A DNA stretch of 64,000 bases from Isoptericola dokdonensis DS-3 (GCF_001636295.1 NZ_CP014209.1:1612001-1676000), one strand, 5' to 3'. Positions 18,689-26,667 are shown, numbered from the stretch's first letter. Translations and numbers: made by a program. Notes: generated from the sequence alone by a model not told the origin.

Positions 18689-18785
18689 GTACGACGACGT
18701 CGGGACCGCGCTGCTCGGAGTTCCGCGGCGTGCACCGGAGGTAGCCCTCGGCCACCTCGGCGTCCGTCATCGTCTCGACGTCCAC
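18663..18785 (-). CDS. Possible 40-residue ORF after DUF456 (doubtful)
   Basis: Begins with GTG 11 nt downstream of the DUF456 stop, behind a GGGGGAG, and contains an internal ATG (MTDAEVAEGYLRCTPRNSEQ). The acidic, helical start looks protein-like, but the last dozen residues are encoded inside the tandem hairpin repeat. No family recognised. It may be a small coupled gene or a remnant whose end was replaced by the repeat. Confidence 0.3.
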   Translation of the reverse strand: MDVETMTDAEVAEGYLRCTPRNSEQRGPDVVVPHASRHDA

Positions 18786-18796
18786 GACTCCCCCGG

Positions 18797-19279
18797 TCAG
18801 GTGACGAGCAGACCGACGACCCACGCCCCGGCGGCGACGAGACCGCCGAGGAGCTGGACGCCGATGGTGATGGCCATGGCCTGGAGGGCGGCGACGGTGG
18901 CGCGCCAGGCGGCGCGGGCGTCGCGGCGGCGCAGGTACTCGAGGATCATCACGGCAGCGGTGAAGAAGAGGAAGAGGCCGACGACGGGGACAACGAAGAA
19001 CCCGACGACACCGGCGAGGCCGCCGACGGCCAGCACGCCCCAGGGGACCTCGGCGCGGCGCATGTGGCGTCCGGCGAGCAGCCACTGGCCGAGCTCGGCG
19101 AGCCCGATGGCGAGGGCGGCGACGGCGAAGCACACCCAGGCGGCGGTGCCGCCGGTCATCCACGCCCAGATGAGGATCGCGGTGAAGGTCAGCGCGTTGC
19201 CGGGCAGGATCTGCACGACGATGCCGACCAGCCCGACGGCGATGGCCAGGCCGACGAGGACTTCACCGAGGGCGCTCAT
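18797..19279 (-). CDS. DUF456 membrane protein
   Basis: 160 aa with about four to five membrane helices (EVLVGLAIAVGLVGIVVQIL, LIWAWMTGGTAAWVCFAVAA, GVLAVGGLAGVVGFFVVPVV, a late helix near the C-terminus). The VGIVVQILPGN opening and the glycine-rich GLAGVVGFFVVPVVGLFLF segment match DUF456, an actinobacterial/proteobacterial membrane family of unknown function. Start ATG 19279 fits the conserved start better than one 12 nt upstream. Confidence 0.8.
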   Translation of the reverse strand: MSALGEVLVGLAIAVGLVGIVVQILPGNALTFTAILIWAWMTGGTAAWVCFAVAALAIGLAELGQWLLAGRHMRRAEVPWGVLAVGGLAGVVGFFVVPVVGLFLFFTAAVMILEYLRRRDARAAWRATVAALQAMAITIGVQLLGGLVAAGAWVVGLLVT

Positions 19280-19325
19280 GGGGCACACCATCCCACGCCG
19301 CGGACCGGCGACGGGACGAGCGGGG

Positions 19326-20132
19326 TCAGCGGGCGGGCGGCAGCACGTCGAGCGCGGGGTGCGGGACGCCGTCGAGCACCCAGGAGCGGATCATCGCGGA
19401 GAACAGGTCGGGATCCTCGGCGCTCCACTGGTGGTGCAGGCCGGGGGCGAGGCGGACGACGGCGCCGGGCACGCGCCGCTGCACGGTGCGCAGGGCGCGG
19501 CGGGCCGGACGCATGTCCCGGGACCCTGCGACGGCGAGCACGCGGGCACCGGACGACTCGATGCCGTCGGGCCAGGGCGTGCGGTACACGTCGTCGACCA
19601 GCCGTTCCATGGTGGCGCGGCGGATCCCCAGACCGGTGCGGACGAACGTCTCGCGGGCGTCGGCCGGGATCCCCATGACCCTCGCCTGGGCGCGCCAGTA
19701 CCAGGGCCTGTCCCACACCTTCAGCTGGAGGCGACCCGCGGCGCCCGCCACCCCGTGGACGCCGTCGACGACGGCCCCGGACGCGAGCACGGACGTCACG
19801 AGCCCGGGGTGCCGCGCGGCGACCCGCAGCGCGACGACGCCGCCGAGGGACAGCCCGACGACGTGCACCGCGCGCCCGGGCCGGTCGGCACGGAGCCGCT
19901 CCACGAGGCCGGCGACGTCGTCGGCCACCGCGTCGAGGGACGCCGGGGTCTCCGCGGAGCGGGTGCCGAAGCCGGGCAGGTCGGGGGTCCAGAGGTCGAG
20001 GTCGGCGAGGGCCTCGACCTGCGGCTCCCACATCCACGAGGCGACGTTGCCGCCGTGCAGCAGCACGACGCCGGCCTGCTCGGTGCCGGGCGCGCCGTCC
20101 CGGGTGGCCGGGTGGTGCCCGGCGGCGGTCAC
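19326..20132 (-). CDS. Alpha/beta-fold hydrolase
   Basis: 268 aa. Oxyanion-hole HGG in VVLLHGGNVASWMWEP, nucleophile elbow GLSLGG (Ser near residue 92), catalytic-type Asp in VAGSRDMRPARRAL and His in PGLHHQWSAEDPD. Substrate unknown. The ATG overlaps the padR stop by 4 nt, so it is coupled to, and likely controlled with, that regulator. Confidence 0.88.
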   Translation of the reverse strand: MTAAGHHPATRDGAPGTEQAGVVLLHGGNVASWMWEPQVEALADLDLWTPDLPGFGTRSAETPASLDAVADDVAGLVERLRADRPGRAVHVVGLSLGGVVALRVAARHPGLVTSVLASGAVVDGVHGVAGAAGRLQLKVWDRPWYWRAQARVMGIPADARETFVRTGLGIRRATMERLVDDVYRTPWPDGIESSGARVLAVAGSRDMRPARRALRTVQRRVPGAVVRLAPGLHHQWSAEDPDLFSAMIRSWVLDGVPHPALDVLPPAR

Positions 20133-20680
20133 GGGAGCACCTCGCGGGCGGTCTCGTCGAGCCAGGCGAGCTCGGTGCGGGCGTGGGCGAGGCCGCTGCG
20201 CAGGGTGGCGAGCCGCAGGGCGAGGCCGCGGTCGGCGGGGGCACCGGCGGCCTGGGCGGCGAGCTCGGCGGTGACCCGCGCGTCCTCCGCGGTGAGGGCC
20301 TCGAGCATCGCCTCGGCCTGGCGGCGGCGCGCGGCGAACAGGTCCGCGAGGGCGTCGTCGTCGAGGGCGTCGCCGAAGAACACGCGGCCGAGGAACGGGT
20401 CGCGCTGGTCCTCGACCTCGAGCGGCGAGGCCAGCCAGTCGCGCAGGGCCACCCGCCCGGCGGGGGTGATGTGGTGGACCTTGCGGTCGGGGTAGCTCTC
20501 CTGGGCGACGACCTCGACGTCGGCGTGCCCGGCCGCCACGAGGGCGGCGAGGGTGCGGTAGAGCTGCGAGCGGTCGGCGGCCCAGAAGTGCCGGACGCTG
20601 TGGTCGAAGGCGCGCTTGAGGTCGTAGCCCGTCATGGGCTGCACGCTGAGGAGCCCGAGCACGAGGAACCGAAGGACCAT
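20129..20680 (-). CDS. PadR-family transcriptional regulator
   Basis: 183 aa. N-terminal PadR winged helix: LVLGLLSVQPMTGYDLKRAF, RSQLYRTLAALVAAGHADVE and KVHHITPAGRVALRDWL. The C-terminal vinculin-like helices (about residues 90-180) dimerise. PadR proteins usually repress their own or adjacent genes in response to small hydrophobic ligands. No clear ribosome site precedes the ATG, and the imperfect palindrome CTAGGTG-N7-CACTAG lies directly upstream (about 20683-20704), a candidate autoregulatory site. Confidence 0.88.
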   Translation of the reverse strand: MVLRFLVLGLLSVQPMTGYDLKRAFDHSVRHFWAADRSQLYRTLAALVAAGHADVEVVAQESYPDRKVHHITPAGRVALRDWLASPLEVEDQRDPFLGRVFFGDALDDDALADLFAARRRQAEAMLEALTAEDARVTAELAAQAAGAPADRGLALRLATLRSGLAHARTELAWLDETAREVLP

Positions 20681-20734
20681 GCGACTAGTGGACCATGCAC
20701 CTAGAAGGTCGTCAAGGGTTCCGGGAACGACGAC

Positions 20735-20765
20735 GGCGCCCCGCGACCAGAGGTCGCGGGGCGCC
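20735..20765 (-). terminator. Intrinsic-type hairpin after the four-helix membrane gene
   Basis: GGCGCCCCGCGACC-AGA-GGTCGCGGGGCGCC: perfect 14-bp arms, 3-nt loop, 29 bp beyond the stop of the gene at 20794. No U-tract, as is common at this G+C. Confidence 0.7.
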
Positions 20766-20793
20766 GGGCGGGGGGTCTGCGGGCGTGCGCGGG

Positions 20794-21168
20794 TCAGTTC
20801 CAGAAGACGGCGACGACGATGTTCACGAGCGTCAGGGCGCCGATGGCGTGCTTGACGCCGGGGGCGACGGCACCGGTGCCGTTGTCACCCTTGGCGCCCT
20901 GCCGCTTGGCCACGAACGCCAGGACGGCGATGACCAGGGCGAAGGTGAGCTTGACGGCGATCTTGGCCATGTCGGGGCCGCCGTCGTCCCACATGCCGCT
21001 CGCCTCGGCGACGCCGACCATGCCGACACCACCGACCAGCGCGGCGAGCGCACCGTGGAACACGCCGCGGTACAGGCCGGGGCTGCGCAGGGAGACGAGG
21101 TAGCCGCCCAGGACGATCGCCCAGCCGACGAAGTGCAGGAACGCGAGCAGGTTGTAGACGAACTCCAT
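20794..21168 (-). CDS. Small four-helix membrane protein
   Basis: 124 aa with four predicted membrane helices: FVYNLLAFLHFVGWAIVLGG, GALAALVGGVGMVGVAEA, LTFALVIAVLAFVA and ALTLVNIVVAVFW. A histidine within helix 1 (FLHFVG) and conserved glycines are notable. No family recognised with certainty; similar small integral membrane proteins occur in actinobacteria. Its start lies 20 bp from a perfect 14-bp palindrome (21188-21201), hinting at regulation. Confidence 0.75.
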   Translation of the reverse strand: MEFVYNLLAFLHFVGWAIVLGGYLVSLRSPGLYRGVFHGALAALVGGVGMVGVAEASGMWDDGGPDMAKIAVKLTFALVIAVLAFVAKRQGAKGDNGTGAVAPGVKHAIGALTLVNIVVAVFWN

Positions 21169-21187
21169 GGGGGTCAGCGTATCGAGG

Positions 21188-21201
21188 TGACACCGGTGTC
21201 A
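21188..21201. promoter_or_regulatory. Perfect 14-bp palindrome TGACACCGGTGTCA
   Basis: Operator-like, 20 bp upstream of the four-helix gene (minus strand) and 113 bp upstream of the sirA leader peptide (plus strand). It overlaps the likely minus-strand promoter region (GATACG box near 21170-21180). Ligand unknown. Confidence 0.55.
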
Positions 21202-21240
21202 GATACCCGCTCGTCGGGTTGCGACACATTTCACAAGTCT

Positions 21241-21267
21241 CACATCGTGAGAGCATCCCACGATGTG
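21241..21267. promoter_or_regulatory. Inverted repeat upstream of the sulfite reductase operon
   Basis: CACATCGTG-N9-CACGATGTG, perfect 9-bp arms, centred about 50 bp upstream of the TAGATT -10 box at 21301. Position suits an activator or repressor of sulfate-assimilation genes. Confidence 0.6.
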
Positions 21268-21300
21268 GACGAAGGGTTCCCTCGGCCGGTCGGCGCGGGT

Positions 21301-21306
21301 TAGATT
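21301..21306 (+). promoter_or_regulatory. -10 box of the cys operon leader (leaderless)
   Basis: TAGATT ends 7 nt before the ATG at 21314, so transcription probably begins on or next to that start codon. This supports translation of the cysteine-rich leader peptide. Confidence 0.65.
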
Positions 21307-21313
21307 TCTCCTC

Positions 21314-21409
21314 ATGACCACGGCTGCGCCCTCCCCCCTCGCGACTCGTCGCGAGATGTCGGCGTGCCTGCGCATGTGCCTGCGCAGCTGTCAGTGCTGC
21401 TGTCGCTGA
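21314..21409 (+). CDS. Cysteine-rich leader peptide (31 aa) of the sulfate-assimilation operon
   Basis: 31 residues starting MTTAAPSPLATRR and ending in a cysteine-dense tail with Cys at 18, 22, 26, 28, 29 and 30 before the final Arg and TGA. It sits 132 nt upstream of sirA. Leaderless cysteine-rich upstream ORFs before sulfur genes are known from mycobacteria, where ribosome stalling at cysteine codons during cysteine shortage raises expression of the downstream genes. The same attenuation is inferred here. G+C-rich sequence after the stop could form alternative structures hiding the weak sirA ribosome site. Confidence 0.75.
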   Translation: MTTAAPSPLATRREMSACLRMCLRSCQCCCR

Positions 21410-21541
21410 TCGCGCCCCACCTCAGCCCGACCCGCACACCGCGGACCTGAGCACCGGCGCGCGCCGTCGGTCTCGGCCCGTCCCGCTGAGCACCCGTCGT
21501 CGCGCGTCCCGCCCCCCGAGGACCCGAGGATCTCCCCCCAC

Positions 21542-23275
21542 ATGACGACGCAGACCACGACCCCTGACGCCACGGCCGCCGAGGCACCGGCACGCCCGGC
21601 CCGGCCGGCACGCGCCGCCCGACCGAACGGGCAGTGGAAGGTCGACGGCACGACCCCCCTGAACCACAACGAGGAGTTCAAGCAGGAGGGCCCGCCCCTC
21701 GAGGTGCGCGAGCGCATCGAGACGATCTACGCCCGCGACGGCTTCGACTCCATCGCCGACGACGACCTGCACGGCCGGTTCCGCTGGTGGGGCCTGTACA
21801 CGCAGCGCAAGCCCGGCATCGACGGCGGCCGCACCGCCACGCTCGAGCCCCACGAGCTCGAGGACCGCTACTTCATGCTGCGCGTGCGCTCCGACGGCGC
21901 CGCCCTGTCCCCCGAGGCGCTGCGCGTCCTGGGCGGCATCTCCGCGGAGTTCGCCCGCGGCACCGCCGACATCTCCGACCGGCAGAACATCCAGTACCAC
22001 TGGATCGAGGTCGAGAACATGCCGGAGATCTGGCGCCGTCTCGACTCCGTCGGCCTGGAGACGACGACGGCGTGCGGCGACTCGCCCCGCCCGTTCCTCG
22101 GCAGCCCGGTCGCCGGCGTCGCCACCGACGAGATCCTCGACGCCACCGACGTGATCCGCGAGATCAAGCGGCAGTTCATCGGCAACCCGGACCTCGCGAA
22201 CCTGCCCCGCAAGTTCAAGACGGCGATCTCGGGCCACCCGAGCCTGGACGTCGCGCACGAGATCAACGACATCTCGCTGGTCGGCGTCGTGCACCCCGAG
22301 CTCGGTCCGGGCTTCGACCTGTGGGTCGGCGGCGGCCTGTCCACCGCGCCCCGGCTGGGCGAGCGCCTCGGAGCGTTCGTCACCCCCGAGCAGGCGCCCG
22401 CCGTCTGGGAGGGTGTGGCCAGCATCTTCCGCGACTACGGCTACCGGCGGCTGCGGAACAAGGCCCGCCTGAAGTTCCTGCTCGCCGACTGGGGTCCCGC
22501 CAAGTTCCGCCAGGTGCTGCAGGACGAGTACCTCGGCTACGAGCTGCCCGACGGCCCTCCGCCCGCGCCCGCCACCCGCCCCGGCGACCACGTGGGCGTG
22601 CACGAGCAGAAGGACGGCCGGTTCTACGTGGGCGCCGCCCCCGTCGTCGGGCGCGTCGGCGGCAACACGCTGTCCGGCCTCGCGGACCTCCTCGAGAAGG
22701 TCGGCGCCGACGCCGCGCGCCTCACGGCCCACCAGAAGATCGTGGTCCTCGGCGTCCCCGCGGACCGCGTCGACGAGCTGGTCAACGGCCTGGAGCCGCT
22801 GGGCCTCACCGCCCGCCCGTCGCTGTTCCGCCGCTCCACCATGGCCTGCACCGGCATCGAGTTCTGCAAGCTCGCCATCGTCGACACCAAGGACACCGCG
22901 GCCGGCGTCATCGCCGACCTCGAGCAGCGCCTGTCGGACGTCACCGAGACCCTCGACGTGCCGATCGGACTCTACGTCAACGGCTGCCCCAACTCGTGCG
23001 CCCGCATCCAGACGGCCGACATCGGGCTCAAGGGACAGATCATCACGGTCGACGGTGAGCAGATGCCGGGCTTCCAGGTGCACCTGGGCGGCAGCCTCGC
23101 CGGGCAGGGCCAGGACGCGGGCGGCCTCGGCCGTACCGTGCGCGGCCTCAAGGTCCCGTCCACGGAGGTCGCGGACTACGTGGAGCGGATCGTGCGCCGG
23201 TTCGCCGACGAGCGTGCCGCGGGCGAGACCTTCGCCTCGTGGGCGCTCCGGGCCGACGAGGAGGCGCTGGTATGA
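21542..23275 (+). CDS. sirA: Ferredoxin-dependent assimilatory sulfite reductase
   Basis: Reduces sulfite to sulfide with electrons from ferredoxin using siroheme and a 4Fe-4S cluster; 577 aa. The cluster/siroheme cysteines are C436 and C442 (ACTGIEFC) and C482 and C486 (NGCPNSC). Tyr86 in WGLYTQR and Cys178 in TTTACGDSPR match the covalently linked Tyr-Cys pair of the mycobacterial enzyme, favouring sulfite over nitrite reductase. The first 30 residues are disordered, Ala/Pro/Arg-rich. The ATG at 21542 is preceded by a weak, distant AGGA, consistent with control by the leader peptide. Overlaps cysH by 4 nt. Confidence 0.93.
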   Translation: MTTQTTTPDATAAEAPARPARPARAARPNGQWKVDGTTPLNHNEEFKQEGPPLEVRERIETIYARDGFDSIADDDLHGRFRWWGLYTQRKPGIDGGRTATLEPHELEDRYFMLRVRSDGAALSPEALRVLGGISAEFARGTADISDRQNIQYHWIEVENMPEIWRRLDSVGLETTTACGDSPRPFLGSPVAGVATDEILDATDVIREIKRQFIGNPDLANLPRKFKTAISGHPSLDVAHEINDISLVGVVHPELGPGFDLWVGGGLSTAPRLGERLGAFVTPEQAPAVWEGVASIFRDYGYRRLRNKARLKFLLADWGPAKFRQVLQDEYLGYELPDGPPPAPATRPGDHVGVHEQKDGRFYVGAAPVVGRVGGNTLSGLADLLEKVGADAARLTAHQKIVVLGVPADRVDELVNGLEPLGLTARPSLFRRSTMACTGIEFCKLAIVDTKDTAAGVIADLEQRLSDVTETLDVPIGLYVNGCPNSCARIQTADIGLKGQIITVDGEQMPGFQVHLGGSLAGQGQDAGGLGRTVRGLKVPSTEVADYVERIVRRFADERAAGETFASWALRADEEALV

Positions 23276-24153
23276 GCGCCGTCCCCGTCGCCCTCGGCGT
23301 CGCCCCGACCCACGCCCGCACCGGCGGCGAGGGTTCCTCGCTCGCCGGGCTCGCGGCCGAGGCGCGCCGCAAGGCCGCCCTGCGCGAGCAGTCCCGCGCG
23401 CGCCGCAACGCCCGCGTCGACGGGCGGGAGCGTCGTCGGCGCTCGATCTCCGAGCTGTCCGAGATCGCCCGGCGCGGCCAGGCCGAGCTCGGCGGGTCCG
23501 GGATCGGCGCCGCGGACGAGGCGTCGGCCGAGGAGGTCATCGCCTGGGCCGTCGAGCAGTTCGGCGACTCCCTCGCCGTCGCGTCGTCCATGACCGACTC
23601 CGTGCTGTCCTACCTGGTGAGCCGCCAGCTCCCCTGGGTGGACGTGCTGTTCGGGGACACCGGCTACCACTTCGCCGAGACGCTCGGCACCCGCGACGCC
23701 GTCGCGCACTCGATCGACGTCACCGTGGTCGACGTGCGGCCGCGGCTCAGCGTCGCCGAGCAGGACGAGGCGTACGGCGCCGACCTGTTCGCCCGCGACC
23801 CCGAGTCCTGCTGCCGGATGCGCAAGGTCGAGCCGATGCGCGAGATCCTCGGCGGGTACGAGGCGTGGGCCACGGGCCTGCGGCGCGCGGACTCCGGCAC
23901 CCGGGCCAAGGCCCCGCTGGTGACCTTCGACCACAACAACAACCTGGTGAAGATCAACCCGATCGCGGCGTGGGACGACGACCGGCTCGTCGGCTACGCG
24001 CTGCGCCACGGGCTGACGGTCAACCCGCTCCTCAACGACGGCTACCCGTCGATCGGCTGCGAGCCCTGCACCCGTCGGGTGTCGGCCGGGGAGGACTCCC
24101 GCGCCGGCCGCTGGTCGGGCGTGGACAAGACCGAGTGCGGCCTGCACATCTGA
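23272..24153 (+). CDS. cysH: Adenylylsulfate (APS) reductase, CysH family
   Basis: Reduces APS to sulfite; 293 aa. The 4Fe-4S cysteine pairs that separate APS from PAPS reductases are present: C180 and C181 (CCRMRKVEPM) and C263 and C266 (GCEPCTRRV). The redox-active C-terminal cysteine is in ECGLHI. The nucleotide loop is ASSMTDSVLSYL. An unusual basic N-terminal extension of about 80 residues (EARRKAALREQSRARRNARV) precedes the catalytic domain. The ATGA overlap with sirA fixes the start and implies coupling. Confidence 0.93.
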   Translation: MSAVPVALGVAPTHARTGGEGSSLAGLAAEARRKAALREQSRARRNARVDGRERRRRSISELSEIARRGQAELGGSGIGAADEASAEEVIAWAVEQFGDSLAVASSMTDSVLSYLVSRQLPWVDVLFGDTGYHFAETLGTRDAVAHSIDVTVVDVRPRLSVAEQDEAYGADLFARDPESCCRMRKVEPMREILGGYEAWATGLRRADSGTRAKAPLVTFDHNNNLVKINPIAAWDDDRLVGYALRHGLTVNPLLNDGYPSIGCEPCTRRVSAGEDSRAGRWSGVDKTECGLHI

Positions 24154-24177
24154 CCCTCCGAGCGTGAAGATCGAGAC

Positions 24178-25461
24178 GTGACCGACCTGTACCCCCTGGG
24201 CCTGCGCGTGCGCGGCCGGCTCGTCGTCGTCGTCGGCGGCGGGCCGGTCGCGGCGCGGCGCACCCGTGGCCTCCTCGAGGCGGGCGCCCGCGTGCGCGTC
24301 GTCGCGCCCGGGCTCACCGACGCCCTGGAGCCCCTCGCGGCGTCCGGCGACGTCGAGCACGTCGCGCGCCCGTACGCGTCCGGCGACCTCGACGGCGCCT
24401 GGCTCGTGCACACCGCCACCGGCGTGCCCGACGTCGACGCGGCCGTGGCGCGCGACGCGGAGGACGCGCGCACGTTCTGCGTCGTGGCGTCCGACGCCGA
24501 CGCCGCCACCGCCTGGGTACCCGCGGTCGCGCGCCTCGACGACACCCCCCTCGGTGCCGTCGAGGCGCACGTCGGCGGGTCCGCCGACGCGTCCGAGGTC
24601 GTCGTCGCCGTGCACGCGGCACGCGACCCCCGCCGCGCGACCCGGCTGCGCGACGCCGTCACCGCGTCCCTCGACGCGGGCGAGCTGCCGCTGCGCCGGG
24701 TGCGCCCCTCCGACCGGCCCGGCCGGGTGGCCCTGGTCGGCGGCGGCCCTGGCGCTCCGGGCCTCGTCTCCGGGCGCGGACGGCGGTTGCTGGCGAGCGC
24801 GGACGTCGTCGTCGTGGACCGGCTCGGCCCCCGCGACCTGCTCACCACCCTGGCCGACGACGTCGAGGTGATCGACGTCGGCAAGACCGCCGGGAACCAT
24901 CCTGTGCCGCAGGAGCGCATCAACGAGCTGCTGGTGGAGCACGCGCTCGCCGGGCGGGACGTGGTGCGGCTCAAGGGCGGCGACCCGTACGTGTTCGGCC
25001 GCGGCGGCGAGGAGCTGGCCGCGTGCCGCGCCGCGGGCGTCGAGGTCGAGGTCGTACCCGGCGTGACGTCGGCGATCTCCGTGCCCGCCGCCGTCGGCAT
25101 CCCCGTGACGCACCGCCAGGTGGCGGCCGGGTTCAGCGTCCTCACCGCGCACGAGGCCGTGGGCTCCGTGCCGGGCGGCGCGGACCACACGCTCGTGCTG
25201 CTCATGGGTGTCACCCGCCTCGCGACGACCGCCGCCGCGCTGGTCGCGGCCGGGCGGCCCGCCGACACCCCCGTCGCCGTGGTCGAGGACGGGTACGGCC
25301 CGCGCCAGCGCGCCACGTTCGGCACCCTGGCCGACATCGCCGAGCGGGCCGCCGCGGCCGACGTCCGCCCGCCCGCGGTCACCGTCGTCGGGGACGTGGT
25401 GCGCCTCGCCCCCGGCTGGGCGGCTCACACCGGCGACGCCGAGGCCGTGAGCAAGGCGTGA
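24178..25461 (+). CDS. cysG: Siroheme synthase CysG (fused oxidase/chelatase and methyltransferase)
   Basis: 427 aa. Residues 1 to about 165: precorrin-2 dehydrogenase/ferrochelatase with NAD-binding VVVVGGGPVAARRTRGLLEA. Residues about 180-410: uroporphyrinogen-III C-methyltransferase with VALVGGGPGAPGLVS, NHPVPQERINELL, RLKGGDPYVFGRGGEE and PGVTSAISVPAAVGIPVTHR. Supplies siroheme for SirA. GTG start 24 nt after cysH. The usual VGAGPGDPGLLT reads VGGGPGAPGLVS, a mild change in the SAM-site loop. Confidence 0.93.
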   Translation: MTDLYPLGLRVRGRLVVVVGGGPVAARRTRGLLEAGARVRVVAPGLTDALEPLAASGDVEHVARPYASGDLDGAWLVHTATGVPDVDAAVARDAEDARTFCVVASDADAATAWVPAVARLDDTPLGAVEAHVGGSADASEVVVAVHAARDPRRATRLRDAVTASLDAGELPLRRVRPSDRPGRVALVGGGPGAPGLVSGRGRRLLASADVVVVDRLGPRDLLTTLADDVEVIDVGKTAGNHPVPQERINELLVEHALAGRDVVRLKGGDPYVFGRGGEELAACRAAGVEVEVVPGVTSAISVPAAVGIPVTHRQVAAGFSVLTAHEAVGSVPGGADHTLVLLMGVTRLATTAAALVAAGRPADTPVAVVEDGYGPRQRATFGTLADIAERAAAADVRPPAVTVVGDVVRLAPGWAAHTGDAEAVSKA

Positions 25462-25517
25462 CACGTCGTCACGTGCACGACACCACCACGACCGATCCAC
25501 GGCGTAGCGTGGCGGGC

Positions 25518-26237
25518 ATGGCTGCCCCGACCCTCCTCGCGATCTCGCACGGCACCTCGTCCGCCACGGGCGCGGGCGCCGTCGCCACCCTCGTCGACGC
25601 CGTCGCGGAGCACCTCGGCGACGAGGCCCCGGTGCACGCCGGGTTCGTCGACGTCCAGCAGCCCGACGTCCCGGCCTGCCTGGCCGGCCTGCGGGACACC
25701 ACCACGGTGCTCGTGCCGCTGCTGCTGTCCGCCGGGTTCCACGTGCACGTCGATCTGCGCGAGGACGTCGACGCCGTCGCCACGACCGGGCAGCAGGTGA
25801 TCCTCGCCGGGGCGCTGGGCCCCGACGAACGCCTCGTCGACCTCCTGGAGCGGCGCCTGCGCACGGCCGGCCTCGCCGACGGGGACGTGATCGTGCTCGC
25901 CGCCGCCGGGTCGTCCGACGCCCGCGCCGTCGCCGACTGCGAGCGCACCGGCGCCCACCTGGCCGCCCGCACCGGCCTGCCCGTGCGGGTCGGGTACATC
26001 GCCAACGCCACCCCGCAGCTCGCCGAGGTCGTCGCCGCCACCCGCTTCGAGCACCCCGGTGCCCGCGTCGTCGTGGCGAGCTACCTCCTGGCCCCCGGCT
26101 ACTTCCAGACCCTCGCCGAGAAGGCGGGCGGCGACGTCACCACCCCTCCCCTGCTGCTGCCCGACGCCGAGGCGCCCGCGGAGCTCGTGGAGATCGTCGT
26201 CGACCGCTACCGCGCCGCCGCCCGGGTCACCGCCTGA
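25518..26237 (+). CDS. sirB: Sirohydrochlorin chelatase, CbiX/SirB type
   Basis: 239 aa. Both halves show the chelatase fold: LLAISHGTSSATGAG with the metal-binding His near residue 10, then AGFHVHVDLREDV in the first half (second His), and LAAAGSSDARAV and YLLAPGYFQTL in the second. Inserts ferrous iron (or cobalt) into sirohydrochlorin, alongside CysG. TAGCGT at 25505-25510 lies 7 nt before the ATG, so it may have its own leaderless promoter as well as read-through from cysG. Confidence 0.9.
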   Translation: MAAPTLLAISHGTSSATGAGAVATLVDAVAEHLGDEAPVHAGFVDVQQPDVPACLAGLRDTTTVLVPLLLSAGFHVHVDLREDVDAVATTGQQVILAGALGPDERLVDLLERRLRTAGLADGDVIVLAAAGSSDARAVADCERTGAHLAARTGLPVRVGYIANATPQLAEVVAATRFEHPGARVVVASYLLAPGYFQTLAEKAGGDVTTPPLLLPDAEAPAELVEIVVDRYRAAARVTA

Positions 26238-26394
26238 CACCACCGGGTTGCCCGCCCGCCCAGGGCGCGCGACAGTCGCGGCATGACGACCCCGGACTTC
26301 CCCGACGCGATGGCCGCCTGCTCGCCACCGCCGCGGAAGACGGGTTCGACGTCCGCCTGGACGGGACGCTGTGGCTCGCCTTCATGGAGGAGAG

Positions 26395-26550
26395 ATGACG
26401 GATCGTCGGCATCGCCCTGACCACGTCGGCCAGACCGAGTGCGACCTCGAACCGGTCGCGGAACGTCAGTTCGGCGGGTTCCCCTTGACGCTCCCGGACG
26501 ACTCTCTCCTCTCCCCGCTCGACGACGAGGAGCTCGCCGCGTGGGAGTGA
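26395..26550 (+). CDS. Short acidic ORF, probable antitoxin remnant
   Basis: 51 aa ending DDSLLSPLDDEELAAWE, an acidic helical tail like the toxin-wrapping end of VapB/Phd-type antitoxins. The DNA-binding N-terminus expected of such proteins is not recognisable. Its stop overlaps (GTGA) the start of a PIN-like ORF, exactly the layout of a vapBC operon. Confidence 0.45.
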   Translation: MTDRRHRPDHVGQTECDLEPVAERQFGGFPLTLPDDSLLSPLDDEELAAWE

Positions 26551-26613
26551 CGTACCTGCCGGACACGCACCTTCTGACCTGACTCCTCGGGTCACTGGCG
26601 CGCCTGACCGCCA
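26547..26613 (+). pseudogene. Broken PIN-domain (VapC-like) toxin
   Basis: Reads VTYLPDTHLLT-stop-LLGSLARL from a GTG overlapping the preceding stop. PIN toxins typically start (M)TYLLDTHxLLWxLxGS with the first catalytic Asp in LLDT. Here D6 is kept, a TGA stands where Trp is expected, and family similarity ends after about 20 codons. The rest of the gene is missing, so it cannot be active. Confidence 0.6.
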
Positions 26614-26667
26614 CGACGCACGGAGGAGCGCCGACCTCGACCGGCGCGGGATGCCCATGAGCCGCGG

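Larger units (their letters stand above)
18447..18796. other. Repeat-rich intergenic stretch
   Basis: About 350 bp between elaA and the DUF456 gene. The right-hand part is occupied by the 62-bp-period hairpins at 18556-18688 and a doubtful 40-residue ORF. The left-hand part (18447-18555) shows nothing I can identify. Confidence 0.6.
26238..26667. other. 430-bp stretch holding toxin-antitoxin relics
   Basis: Besides the small ORFs at 26395-26613, the left part (26288-26397) encodes without a usable start the protein-like tail LLATAAEDGFDVRLDGTLWL then AFMEER-stop. An ATG at 26283 is in another frame, so this looks like the frameshifted end of a lost gene. Nothing else recognised. Confidence 0.5.

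Noticed and set aside
21542..23275. Nitrite reductase (nirA) assignment for the siroheme enzyme
   Set aside because: The Tyr86/Cys178 pair, the adjoining APS reductase and siroheme genes and the cysteine-rich leader favour sulfite reductase.
26283..26418. Gene starting at ATG 26283 (MTTPDFPDAM...)
   Set aside because: After ten residues the frame becomes Pro/Ser/Arg-rich nonsense while protein-like sequence continues in a different frame; likely a relic.
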